From: Multifurca ochricompacta
Taxonomy: Eukaryota > Basidiomycota > Agaricomycetes > Russulales > Russulaceae
DNA length: 64,000 nt
Assembly: GCA_022496185.1 (NCBI GenBank)
Contig: WTXG01000186.1
Span: 1 to 64,000 of the forward strand
Reading direction: 5' to 3'
The translations under genes were made by a program, and so were the position numbers. Below are positions 1-9,399 of this stretch, one piece after another. The stretch's first letter is position 1; each line of letters starts with the position of its first letter. Under the pieces are notes generated by a model. It was given only the letters and a program-made list of their open reading frames with translations, was not told where the DNA came from and did not search any database.

Positions 1-229
1 CTAGGTTCGCTTCAGCTGTAGATAAGATTAGATTAGGTTTCCGGAGTTTCAGACTTTTTATGATATCTTTATTACATTTCTTTCTCACCTTACTCAGCTG
101 ATTAGTGATGTCCTAAGTAATGCGCAGTTAGCATGTGATAATCTCTTTGGCCAATGGCCTTTATCCCTCTTTGTTTATTGTCTGGCACTTGTGGACTTAT
201 TCCCAGTGCACACAGACCATCCCTTCAGG

Positions 230-264
230 TATATAAGGGTGTCTGTTTCATCCTCTACACTTCA
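230..264 (+). promoter_or_regulatory. LTR promoter: TATA box and inferred transcription start
   Basis: TATATAA lies at 230-236. An AGAG at about 264, 34 bases downstream, is the probable start region: the downstream intronless copy begins at exactly this word in every copia LTR of the window. The start site is inferred, not measured. The AGAG sits in an inverted repeat (ACTTCAGAG ... CTCTGAAGT). Confidence 0.7.
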
Positions 265-286
265 GAGTTTTCTTCACCTCTGAAGT

Positions 287-342
287 GTAAGTCGCCTTTA
301 CATTACTTCCTACTTATACCTTTGACTAACTGCTCTCTGTAG
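287..342 (+). other. Predicted spliceosomal intron in the LTR leader (56 nt)
   Basis: The segment begins GTAAGT, contains a GACTAAC branch-type motif 14-20 nt before the end, and ends in TAG. Removing it joins ...CTGAAGT to CTAACTTG..., exactly the sequence found again without the intron at 377-415. The same signals at the same place occur in all other copia LTRs here, with lengths of 51-56 nt. Confidence 0.8.
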
Positions 343-376
343 CTAACTTGTCATCTAGGTCAGTAGTATAGTAATT

Positions 377-415
377 AGAGTTTTCTTCACCTCTGAAGTC
401 TAACTTGTCATCTAG
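377..415 (+). repeat. Intronless copy of the LTR exon junction
   Basis: These 39 bases equal exon 1 from AGAG (264-286) joined to exon 2 (343-358), without the 56-nt intron. The match is exact by eye. The copy lies 18 nt after exon 2 and runs into the U5-like end of the LTR. Confidence 0.9.
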
Positions 416-467
416 CCTAAACCATACTAACCACAGTCAGTATAACCAGCAGCATGATTGTTTGACA

Positions 468-479
468 GGTTATGGGCCC
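468..479 (+). promoter_or_regulatory. Primer-binding site, initiator tRNA-Met type
   Basis: The bases following the LTR, GGTTATGGGCCC, are complementary to the anticodon stem-loop of eukaryotic initiator tRNA-Met (GGGCCCAUAACC), not to its 3' end. Drosophila copia and yeast Ty5 are known to use such an internal, half-tRNA primer. The same word follows the LTRs at 7369, 33693 and, on the minus strand, 43647-43658. Confidence 0.8.
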
Positions 480-1411
480 TGCTGCTCATACTGATCTGTA
501 AATCCCCTTTGTTCATTCACAGCCCAATTTGCTCTTGCACACCAAGCTCACAAAAAAAGCTTCAAAGTCTTTCCCACCAGCTTCTTCCTGTGAGCTTTTC
601 TATTTACTGCTTGTGCACCTTAACACCCCACAGGATGATGCAGTTTACTGCTCATCCTGAACTGTTTGGCTAGCCCTTTGGGGTTCTTGCAAAAGGTGAC
701 GAGGGACCCTAAGCAGGTGAAACACCTTGAGCCCCTTGAGTGCGCACTAGGTATTAGTAAAATTCATAGTTGTAGCTGGGTTTTCATCCCATAGATAGTC
801 TTAGTAGGCCACTTGCCCAGAAGGCTTGAGGCTTTTTGTCCAGTTAATGCTTGGCTCGATCTGTAAGCCAGGTTTAGCAACCTGCAGGTAGAGTTTAGGG
901 TCTAGAACAAGGCATGGGTAGTCACTCCCATGACGCTTGGGCTCGATACAAGTAGGCTGCACTATGATAGTAGACACATAGTAGCTAGAAGGTTTTGTCT
1001 CTGGGCAGAAGTATTCGCTGCCATGTTGTGGGGGTTTGCCCCACCAGAGGAAACCTAATAGTCTACTCAGTCATGGCCCCAATCATCTAGGGCTTAATCA
1101 TGGACTCCACCACCAGCATTAGAGGAAGGGCTATACACCCTTTGTCTCTAATGGAACTTGTGGTTGGCTCCTCCATGACATGACTCCCAGTCTTGTTAAC
1201 ACTAGACACTCTGGCTAGTCTACCAGAGCTTATGTCTAGTTGCAGGATTGCGCTAGACAGCTTTACTATACCTAGAAAGTCGCACAACAAAGGCAGGACC
1301 TTCTTAGGTTCTGAAGCATAGCACCACAGTAAGGGGTGGCACTCTTAAGCGAGACCTGGGCACTGGTTCTAACTGCTCCATGGAACCAGGAACTTTTATA
1401 ACATCTCAAAA
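480..1411 (+). other. 5' untranslated leader of CopB-1
   Basis: About 930 bases between primer-binding site and gag with no convincing gene. The leader is shared in altered form with the other copia elements (7381-8299, 33705-36068, 42717-43646, 63700-64000). Short open frames in it are not conserved. Confidence 0.75.
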
Positions 1412-2574
1412 ATGCCGTCCTCGATCGTCTTCCCTCCCTCCTCCAAGATGGAGCGCCTTGATGGCTCCAACTGGCAGGTTTGGTCTGCCAACTTCAATGC
1501 CCTGCTGAGGATGAATGGGCTCAGGAGGCACATTGTGACGCCTTACCCTGACATGCCCCTCCTCCCAGAGGACAAGGAGGAAAAGGAGAAGATGCAGAAA
1601 GAAGTTATTGACCCCATCCTTAGGGAATGGATGGCAGAAGAGGAAATGCTTATAGGCCTCCTGTTTCTCAATGTCACCCAAGAAGTCTACTCCCAAGTAG
1701 CTTCTGATGCCAATTATCCTTCTCTCAGTGAGAAGTATAATAAGTTGGAGCAGCTTTATGGCTCTGTAGGTAGCATGGCCACATATAATTTGTGGCTTGC
1801 CCTGGTGTCCTTCCATCTTGATGAAGGACAATCATTCAGGACTCAATTACAAAGAGTCCTGGATGCCAGGAGTACCCTTAGGGAGAACGGGATGGAGGTC
1901 AATGACCTCCAGATGAGCTTCATTTTATTGAAGGCTCTCCCTGACTCCTACAGTGCTATTGCTGGCTCTATACTGGCCTCTGGCGATCCAGAGTGACTTT
2001 CACCTCAGGACCTTGTGCAGAGGTTCCTAAATGAGGAGAGTCATCTGGCAGGTCCCTTGGGAAGTGGTAGTGCAGTCCTATCTAAGGCTGCACCTGTCAA
2101 ATCAAACAAAAATAAAAATTTATCACCACTTCCCACTGCTGCCCCTAGTTCACAAGGGGTGGTCTGCTTCTATTGCCAAAAGCCTGGACACAAGTCCAAT
2201 GCTTGCGCAAAGAAGAAGAAGGACCTGGAGAATGCCAAAAAGGGCAAGGCAGGGAACAAGAAGAGGGCTGAGGCCCAAAATGTACATACTATAGCCACTG
2301 TAGTTAATGGTAGTGGCAAAATAGAGGAGGTGCAAGAAGCACCTCACATTCACCTTTACATGCACACCTATAATCTGGATATCAACTCAGATTATTGGAT
2401 GCTTGATAGTGGAGCAATGGCTCATTTCAGTCCCAACCTTGAAGACTTTGATATGTATAAAGTCGACAGCAGCCATGAAGTATCATTAGGTGACAACTCC
2501 ATAGTCAAAACAAATGGAGTTGGTACTGTGATCATCAGGACTGATCAAGGTTTTGACTTGGAATTGAGCAATGT
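1412..2574 (+). pseudogene. CopB-1 gag and start of protease (broken)
   Basis: The start at 1412 is the ATG shared by CopB copies (MPSSIVFPP). Gag reads DGSNWQVWSANFNALLRMNG near its start, the UBN2/copia-gag-like region, and then a CCHC zinc knuckle, CFYCQKPGHKSNAC, that would bind the RNA genome. The aspartic protease motif WMLDSGAMAHFSP follows. A TGA at 1994-1996 splits gag where CopB-2 has an arginine codon. At 2574 the gene is interrupted by a solo LTR and resumes at 3183. In an intact element this would be one Gag-Pol polyprotein; here it cannot be made. Confidence 0.92.
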
Positions 2575-3177
2575 TGTTATGACCTACCCAGCGTACCTGA
2601 CAGACAGCAAGACGTGGGGGACACACAAGCAGTGACAGTAGCTGCGCGGGGTCTGCAAGGACATCGCCGGCTTAGTCATGATGTCCCACGCTGAAGTCCA
2701 GAAGACAGATACGGCATGAGGTACAGAAGCGATCACATGACAGTAAGGTTTGATGCCTCGTGTACAGAAGGACCCTGAACCTTAGTTGATGTGGGAAGAC
2801 AGTGGCACTGGTTCTGATGGAAGGTTCCATAGTCACACATCCAGAACCACAAGCATCTAGATAAGCCTGATAAGAACAGATGACTAAGCTAGTACCAGCA
2901 TGTATATATACCCTAGCTAGTCTTGCTCAGATGGTTCCCCATCTTGAGCTCCTGTGACAATCAGTAGCCTTGTGGACCTTTAACTTCCTTCCTTGCGTCT
3001 CACCACCCAAACTCATCCCTTTGGTACTCATCCCCTGTGACTTGTACACTGAGCCTGTGACTCTGGTAGACCCTGCGTCGGACTTATTGTCTTCCGCATT
3101 GACCCAAGATCGTCCCGACCTTGTCTCTGTGACCTAGCCGCCCGCATTCGACCGTGTATGCCCCTCTGAGCGTAACA
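2575..3177 (+). mobile_element. Solo LTR, unclassified family (603 bp)
   Basis: It runs from TGTTATGACC to GAGCGTAACA and is flanked by perfect AATGT duplications at 2570-2574 and 3178-3182. A TATATATA motif near 2901 suggests plus orientation. Its 3' terminus matches the terminus of LTR-L (58103-59349) read on the minus strand, so the two may be related. No coding region is attached. Confidence 0.9.
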
Positions 3178-3182
3178 AATGT

Positions 3183-3625
3183 GCTCCATATGCCTGGAGG
3201 ACATAAAATACTCTCTGCCAGTGCCCTAGTAGAAAAAGGGGCAACTGTGTTCTTTGATAATAAGAAGGCAACAATAAAATATGGCAACAACATTATAGTG
3301 GAAGCATGGAAGTTTGGCAAATTGTATTGGGTACTAGGCAAACATGTCCTGAGTAGTATCCATACATCTGCATCTGCCTCACTAGAAATCTGGCATCAAA
3401 GAATGGGCCATATGTCAAAAGAGGCCCTGAAGAGATATGCTCCTGAGGCAGTTAAAGGCCTCAGAATTAATAATAGCCAAGTGGAAGACAAGCCGTGTTA
3501 TGGCTGTGAAATGGGCAAGTCCCATCGTCTTCCATTTCCCCCATCTTCAAAGCATGCATCAGCCCCCCTTGAGATCCTTCATAGTGATCTTGTAGGTCCC
3601 TTGCAGTGCAGTTCAATACAAGGGA
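3183..3625 (+). pseudogene. CopB-1 protease end, pre-integrase and integrase start (broken)
   Basis: This is the continuation of the polyprotein after the solo LTR. It encodes the GAG-pre-integrase region with the histidines and cysteines of the HHCC zinc-binding domain: WHQRMGHMSKEALKRYAP, then CYGCEMGKSHRLPFP. It ends at the HSDLVGPLQC stretch with the first catalytic aspartate of integrase. It is interrupted at 3625 by an inverted CopA solo LTR and resumes at 4132. Residues agree closely with CopB-2 and CopB-3. Confidence 0.92.
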
Positions 3626-4126
3626 TGTAAAACAGGCATGAGGCGCAGCATACTGACTGTAAAGTTTTAGTTAGCTAGACAAAGACAAGTAACTTCAGAG
3701 ATAGAAGGAACTCTGTTATACTATACTACTGACCTAGACAAAGACAAGTACTATGTAGAGCGTTAGTCTCAAGGTATGGTAGTAAGTAAGAGAGAGGACT
3801 TACACTTCAGAGATAGAAGGAACTCTGAAGTGTAAGAGACGAAACAGACACCCTTATATACACTTTCAAGGGATGGTCTGTGCACTGGGAATAAGTCCAC
3901 AAGTGCCGGACAATGTCCAAACAATAAACATGAGGGACTAGGGCCATTGGCCATTACAGAAATCACATGCTACATGGTGTATCAGTCAGCTACTGTGGAA
4001 TGTGAGAAAGAAAGTAATAATGATAATGTAAAAAGTCCGAGACTCCGGTATCTAATCTAATCTACAAAGTAGCCAATCTAATCACCTGATGCCTGAAGCA
4101 TCACCAAACATCTTCTGTGTTCAACA
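3626..4126 (-). mobile_element. Solo CopA LTR, minus orientation (501 bp)
   Basis: It is flanked by AGGGA duplications (3621-3625, 4127-4131). Read on the minus strand it starts TGTTGAACACAG; its other end is mutated (TGTAAAACAGG on the plus strand). It carries the LTR intron (3751-3803, 53 nt on the minus strand) and the intronless junction copy. Confidence 0.93.
3751..3803 (-). other. Predicted LTR-leader intron (53 nt)
   Basis: On the minus strand it starts GTAAGTCC, has GAGACTAAC near the 3' end and ends in TAG. The exon word after it, TACTTGTCTTTGTCTAG, is found again fused to exon 1 in the downstream intronless copy of the same LTR. Confidence 0.78.
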
Positions 4127-4131
4127 AGGGA

Positions 4132-5671
4132 ATCTATACTTTGCCACCTTCTTGGATGATTTTAGCAGATATGCTTTAATTGTTCCAATGAAGTCTAAAG
4201 ATCTGTTTACACCAGTTTTTAATAAACTGAAGACACTACTTGAAAACAAATTTAATCACAAAATCAAGTGTCTTCATACAGATTGTGGTGGCAAGTATGT
4301 GAACAAGGCACTGAAGACAATGCTTGAAGATTTTGGCATAGAGCATAAACTTATGATGCTGTATAGTCCACAACAGAACGGAAGAGCTGAGAGGTTCAAT
4401 AGAACCATTATGGAAAAAGGCACTAGCATGCTGCATGATGCTGGCCTGTCTCTCGGCTTTTGGGAGTGTGCTGTCGAGACAGCATGTCATATATATAACA
4501 GAACTCCCATCTGTTCTAATAAGTGGAAGACTCTGCTTGAGCTTCTGGTTGGGAACAAACCAGATGTCTCATATTTCAAGGTCTTTGGTTGCAAAGCCTT
4601 TTATCATGTTCCAGAGGGCAAGCGGCGTAAATTAGATCCCAAAGCTAGGGAAGCCATCTTTGTCAGGTATGAGCCCACTTCCAAGGGCTATACACTTTGG
4701 GATAGTCGTACCCAGTCTCTCATCTTTTCATGAGATGTTACATTTGATGAGAGATCCTTCCTGTCCCACTCTGTGAAGGACAGCAGAGCAGATAAATCCA
4801 TAGAGCAACCTAGTCAAGGTGGCTCAATTACTTTACCTGGTGGCCCAGTCCAGCCACCACCAGCAACTGCTACACAAGTTCCTGAGGCTCCTCAAGATGA
4901 GGAAGACCTAGAAGAGGAACAGGAGGACATTGTACCTCCTCAATTACCACCACAGCCTACCACACCCACATGTAATGTAGACACCACACACCCTCAGACT
5001 ATATATCAGACCCCTCCATCACAAGTCATGGAACCATCATCCCCTCCCAAAAGAACCTGTGCAATCAGAAAATCAGAAAGGATTGCAGGCAGAATTCCTC
5101 AACCTAATTTTCAGAGGACAAGTCCACACTCTGAATGATGAGATAGGGCAATCCAAGATGATTTAGACTTGGATACTGTACGCCCCAATCACAATTGTCG
5201 CCTGAATCCTCACTTCTACAACAAGGATAATGCAGAGTTTGTGCAGGGTTCTTCCAGACTTGGTCAGATGGATCTACTCAATGCAGCAGGATCCCCTTAT
5301 AGGGATCCTCTTACATTTAAAGAAGCAATGGAGTCTGATAATGCCAGTGATTGGCTTGAGGCATGTCAATATGAAATTGATGCCTTAAAAAAACTTAAAG
5401 TGTGGTGCCTTGAAGACCTTCCTGAAGGTAGAAAGGCTGTAAAGTCCAAGTGGGTCTTTAAATTGAAAGCAGATGGATGCTTTCATGCTAGGCTAGTAGC
5501 AAAAGGGTTCACCCAAATAGAGGGGGTGGACTTCGACAAAACCTTCTCCCCAGTCACCAGATTTGAGTCTCTTAGACTGTTATTAGTGTTGGCTGCACTT
5601 GAGGATTGGGAAATCCACCAAATGGATGTCAAATCGGCATTCCTACATGGCGAACTGGGTGAGGAGATCTA
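4132..5671 (+). pseudogene. CopB-1 integrase core to reverse transcriptase start (broken)
   Basis: The integrase catalytic core is visible: HTDCGGKYVNKAL with the second aspartate and the glutamate in the NGRAERFNRTIMEKG region. An acidic, proline-rich linker and the reverse-transcriptase start (KSKWVFKLKADG, VDFDKTFSPVTRFESLRLLL) follow. TGA codons at 4731-4733 and 5136-5141 break the frame. The first, and the one at 5136, correspond to CGA in CopB-2; the TGA at 5139-5141 is shared with CopB-2. A 348-bp solo LTR interrupts at 5671. Confidence 0.92.
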
Positions 5672-6019
5672 TGAAGAATCAGGCATGGCGCAGACTGTAC
5701 TTTAGATGCTACTTTACTACTCTATCTCACCTTGTATGTGTAGAGGCTTAGATGCTTTCAATAATGCAATAGCAACTTAATTTCTGTAGCATATTTACAT
5801 AGGCTTTTATATACATCTGCATGTACTAATCAGCTATTAATCTAATCATAAGTACAACGCGTTTATAATGTGATTATAGTCACATGACCGCTTTCGGATG
5901 TATTAGGATCATTAAGTATCTAAGTGATTGTGATCGGCTGTGTTATCTCTGAAATGCATGATCACAATCTTATGTTGGACCGATCTCCAGTAGCTCTGTA
6001 CTGGTACTCTGGTTCAACA
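5672..6019 (-). mobile_element. Solo LTR, short family (348 bp)
   Basis: It is bounded by TGAAGAATC and GGTTCAACA, with perfect ATCTA duplications (5667-5671, 6020-6024). On the minus strand it begins TGTTGAACC, and a TATATAAAAG motif occurs on that strand near 5805, which sets the orientation. No other copy is seen in the window. Confidence 0.85.
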
Positions 6020-6024
6020 ATCTA

Positions 6025-6862
6025 CATGGAGCAACCTGTTGGTTTTGTCGTTGCTGGACAAGAGTCCAAAGTTTGTAGGCTACAGAAGGCTCTGTATGGC
6101 CTCAAACAAGCTTCCCGAGCATGGAACTTACAATTCCATGCAGTTCTCAATGAACTGAGCTTTACTTGGATGTACTCTGATGCAGGAGTATATGTGTATC
6201 ATCACCAAGAGGGGGATGGTTCACTTTTTGTCATTTTATATGTTGATGACATCACTATATTTGGGTCCTCCACTTAGAAGATTCAATGGCTGAAAGACTC
6301 TCTATCTAGCCAATATGAGATGACTGATCTTGGCAAAATCCAGTCCTACCTCAGAGTTAACATCACCAGGGATCGTCCTAACAAGACGCTGGACATCGAC
6401 CAGACAGCCTATGTATCCTCAATAGTTGAGAGGTTTGGAATGGGGGATTCCAACCCAGTATATACTCCTCTACCCTCTGGCGTGGATGTTCATTTGGTCA
6501 AGTTTGAAGACCAAGCATCTACCTCTGAAATTAAGAGGTATCAGCAGTTAATGGGGTCTCTGCTTTGGGTGCAGATTGGAAGCAGACCTGACATTAGTTT
6601 CGCTGTTGCACACCTTAGCCAATTTGCTTCCAACCCTTCCCAGCAGCACATGTGACTAGCAAAGTATGTCTTAGCCTATCTAAATGCTACAAAAGACTAC
6701 AAGTTGCGCTATTCTGGAGGGAATGGTGAAGTAGGCCTTCATGGCTTTGCAGATTCCTCATGGGGAGATCAAGAGGACCACCACTCCACCTCAGGCTATG
6801 TCTTTTTCCTTGCTAATGGAGCCATTAGCTGGTGTTCCAGGAAGCAAAAGACAGTAGCACAG
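6025..6862 (+). pseudogene. CopB-1 reverse transcriptase and partial RNase H (broken)
   Basis: This continues reverse transcriptase with QKALYGLKQASRAWN and the catalytic YVDD box (VILYVDDITIFGSS). It then enters the copia RNase H region (GFADSSWGDQEDHHSTSGY) and stops at the CopA-1 LTR. A TAG at 6274-6276 and a TGA at 6653-6655 break the frame. The TGA lies at the same codon as TGA in CopB-2 (41353-41355) and CopA-2, while CopA-1 has CGA there. No RNase H C-terminus or 3' LTR of this copy is present in the window. Confidence 0.92.
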
Positions 6863-7184
6863 TGTTGAACACAGAAGATGTTCAGTGATGCTTCAGGCAT
6901 CAGGTGATTAGATTAGCTACTTTGTAGATTAGATTAGATACTGGAGTATTGGACTTTTTACATTATCATTATTACTTTCTTTCTCACATTCCACAGTAGC
7001 TGACTGATGCACCAGGTAACATGTGATTTCTGTAATGGCCAATGGCCTTTCTCTCTCATGTTTATTGTTTGGACTTTATCTGGCACTTGTGGACTTATTC
7101 CCAGTGCACACAGACCATCCCTTGGGGTATATAAGGGTGTCTGTTTCATCCTCTACACTTCAGAGTTTTCTTCACCTCTGAAGT

Positions 7185-7237
7185 GTAAGTCCTATCTCTT
7201 ACTTACTACCTTACCTTTGACTAACCATCTCCTGTAG
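7185..7237 (+). other. Predicted LTR-leader intron (53 nt)
   Basis: It begins GTAAGT, has TTTGACTAAC as branch-type motif and ends CTGTAG. Exon 1 ends ...CTGAAGT and exon 2 starts ATAACTTG. Confidence 0.82.
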
Positions 7238-7272
7238 ATAACTTGTCTTTCTAGGTGTGTAGTATAGTAATA

Positions 7273-7313
7273 CAGAGTTTTCTTCACCTCTGAAGTATAA
7301 CTTGTCTTTCTAG
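7273..7313 (+). repeat. Intronless copy of the LTR exon junction
   Basis: These 41 bases equal 7161-7184 joined to 7238-7254, with no mismatch by eye. The junction reads CTGAAGT/ATAACTTG. The copy begins at the CAGAG word that lies 33 nt after the TATA box in the upstream copy, so it looks like the 5' end of the spliced transcript. Confidence 0.92.
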
Positions 7314-7368
7314 CCTTAAAACTGCTAACACTTACAGTCAGTATGCTGTGCACCGTGCCTGTTCGACA

Positions 7369-7380
7369 GGTTATGGGCCC
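7369..7380 (+). promoter_or_regulatory. Primer-binding site, initiator tRNA-Met type
   Basis: GGTTATGGGCCC directly follows the LTR and is complementary to the initiator tRNA-Met anticodon arm, as in the other copia elements here. Confidence 0.8.
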
Positions 7381-8299
7381 TGAGCATGCTTAACTGATCT
7401 GTATTTTCTTTTTGATCAGTCCAACAAATCTTTCTTCAAAGCTCACAAAGCTTCAAGATCTTCTTTCCCAATCATCTTCTCTGTGAGCTTCAATTCCCTT
7501 TTCTTTTGCCCTTAACTGTCCACAAGGTGGTGCACTTTATGTGCCCACCTTGATCTGTCTGGCTAGTCCCTCCAGGGATTCTTGCAAGAGGTGATGAGGG
7601 ACCCTAAGCGGGTGAAACACCTTGAGTTCCTCATGTGCGCTCTAAGTAAATAGTATTCATAGTTTTAGCTGGGTTTTCATCCCATCCATAGACTTAGTAG
7701 GCCACTTGCCCAGAAGGCTTGGGGCTATAGGTTCAGTCAATGCTTGGCTCGATCCGTAAGCCAGGTTTAGTGACCTGCAGGTAGAGTTTAGGGTCTAGAA
7801 CAAGGCATGGGTAGTCACTCCCATGACGCTTGGGCTTGATACAAGTAGGCTTGAACTACTATAGTATTTACACAGTAGCTAGAGGGTTTTGTCTCTGGGC
7901 AGAAGTACCTGCTGCTTTCATTGGGGGTTCGCCCCAACCAGAGGAAACCTAATAGTCTACTATAGTCATGGCCCCAATCATCTAGGGCTTAATCATGGAC
8001 TCCACCACCAGCACTAGAGGAAGGGCTCTATACCCTTTGTCTCTAGTGGAACTTGTGGTTGGCTCCTCCATGACATGACTCCCCATCTATTTACACAATG
8101 TCCCCCTGATGTGGGCTTAGGACTTGTTGTAGATGGCATTAGACAGCCTACTATACTACTTAGAAGTTGCACATCAGAGGCAGGACTTTCTTAAGTTCTG
8201 AAGCATAGTGCCACAGAATGGATGGGCCCTCTTCAATGAGACCTGGACAACTGGTTCTAACTGCTCCTTGGAACCAGGATCATCTTTTAAATCATCTCA
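7381..8299 (+). other. 5' untranslated leader of CopA-1
   Basis: About 920 bases related to the leader of the CopB elements. No gene seen. The counterpart in CopA-2 starts at 63700 and leaves the window. Confidence 0.75.
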
Positions 8300-9399
8300 A
8301 TGTCTTCCATCATCTTCCCCCCACTTTCAAGTTTGACAAACTTGATGGCTCCAACTGGCAGCAGTGGTCGGTGTCTTTCACTGCCCTGCTAAGGATAAAT
8401 GGGATGAAGAGGCACATTACTCATGATGCCCCTGAGTTCCTGAATCCGCCTAAGCCAGAGGATGGAGAAAAGGATGATGACTACGCCAAACACTTTGCAC
8501 AATGGTTGGAGCCCATGTACATAGAATGGAACAGGGTGGAGGAAGTCCTAATGGGAGTTCTGGTGATGGTAACATCACCGGAGACATACTCCCAAATTGC
8601 CTCTGACAGAACATATCCTTCTGTCCATGCCAAGTATGAGCATTTGGAATTGCTCTATGGCTCAGTAGGAAGCATGGCCACCTACAACTTGTGGTGTTCT
8701 GTGTCCTCTTTCTGCCTGGAAGAGGGCAAACCATTCAGACCCCAGTTGCAGTGTGTGTTGGATGTGAGGAGTACCCTTAAGGAAAATGGGATGGAGATCT
8801 CAGATCTCCAGATGAGCTTTATATTGCTCCAATCCCTAGCTCCATCCTACAATGCCATTGCTGGCTCAATCCTGGTGTCAGGTCCTCCTGACTGCCTTTC
8901 CCCTCAGGACCTTGTACAAAGGTTCCTAAATGAGGAAAGCTGACTAGCCGGCCCTGCAGGGAGTGGTGTTGGGGCTGCCCTTAACAAGGCAGCCCATGTC
9001 AACAAAAACAAAACTAAAAAACCAAATTTCATGCCACAACCTGCAGGTGCATCATCGTCCAATGATGTCACCTGCTTCTATTGCCAGAAGCTGGGCCACA
9101 AGGCTAATGAATGTCAGCAAAGGAAACAGGACAGAGCCAATGCTGATGCAGGCAAAAAGGGCAACAAGAGGAAGGGGCAAGGCCCCAGTGTACATAATAA
9201 CTCCACACAAGTAGCTACCATAATTAATGGTAGCGGCAGAATACAGGAGGTGCATGAGACACCTCGTATTTCACTTTATATGATGACTGAGCACACACAA
9301 GAAGTTGATGATGGCAGCAATCCTTGGATGATGGACAGTGGAGCCACCACTCATTTTACACCATACTTAGAAGATTTCTCTGAGTATTTCCCACATAAG
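8300..9399 (+). pseudogene. CopA-1 gag and protease start (broken)
   Basis: The family start codon (MSS, as in CopA-2) is at 8300, but one C is missing from the following C run, so the main frame from LDGSNWQQWSVSFTALLRI is open only from an upstream ATG at 8218. Further on come a CCHC knuckle (CFYCQKLGHKANEC) and the protease motif WMMDSGATTHFTP. A TGA at 8941-8943 replaces the CGA kept in CopA-2. A solo LTR interrupts at 9399 and coding resumes at 10002. Role: capsid formation, RNA binding and polyprotein cleavage in an intact copy. Confidence 0.92.

Larger units (their letters stand above)
1..467 (+). repeat. 5' LTR of CopB-1 (CopB family, 5' end cut by window edge)
   Basis: It aligns by eye with the complete CopB LTR at 42153-42665 (513 bp), so roughly the first 46 bases lie outside the window. 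It ends in TTTGACA, directly followed by the primer-binding site. It contains a TATA box, an intron-like segment (287-342) and an intronless copy of the junction (377-415). Confidence 0.93.
1..6862 (+). mobile_element. CopB-1: Ty1/copia retrotransposon, 3' truncated
   Basis: This is a copia-type element in the order gag, protease, integrase, reverse transcriptase, RNase H. It starts inside its 5' LTR at the window edge and stops at 6862 inside RNase H, where the CopA-1 LTR begins. Three solo LTRs interrupt it (2575-3177, 3626-4126, 5672-6019), each with a perfect 5-bp TSD. The coding frame has several stops and cannot be autonomous. The rest of RNase H and the 3' LTR are missing from the far side of CopA-1. 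Confidence 0.95.
6863..7368 (+). repeat. 5' LTR of CopA-1 (506 bp)
   Basis: It starts TGTTGAACACAG and ends GTTCGACA. The TATA box is at 7128-7134, the inferred start near 7161, the intron-like segment at 7185-7237 and the intronless junction copy at 7273-7313. The initiator tRNA-Met primer-binding site follows at 7369-7380. Confidence 0.95.

Noticed and set aside
154..342. Small open frame across the LTR TATA box and intron (also 7007-7237, 13672-13902)
   Set aside because: It starts upstream of the inferred transcription start and spans the predicted intron; a by-product of LTR conservation.
1406..1831. Long open frames opposite gag (also 16944-17474, 8450-8734)
   Set aside because: They mirror the coding strand of gag and have no homologous protein features of their own.
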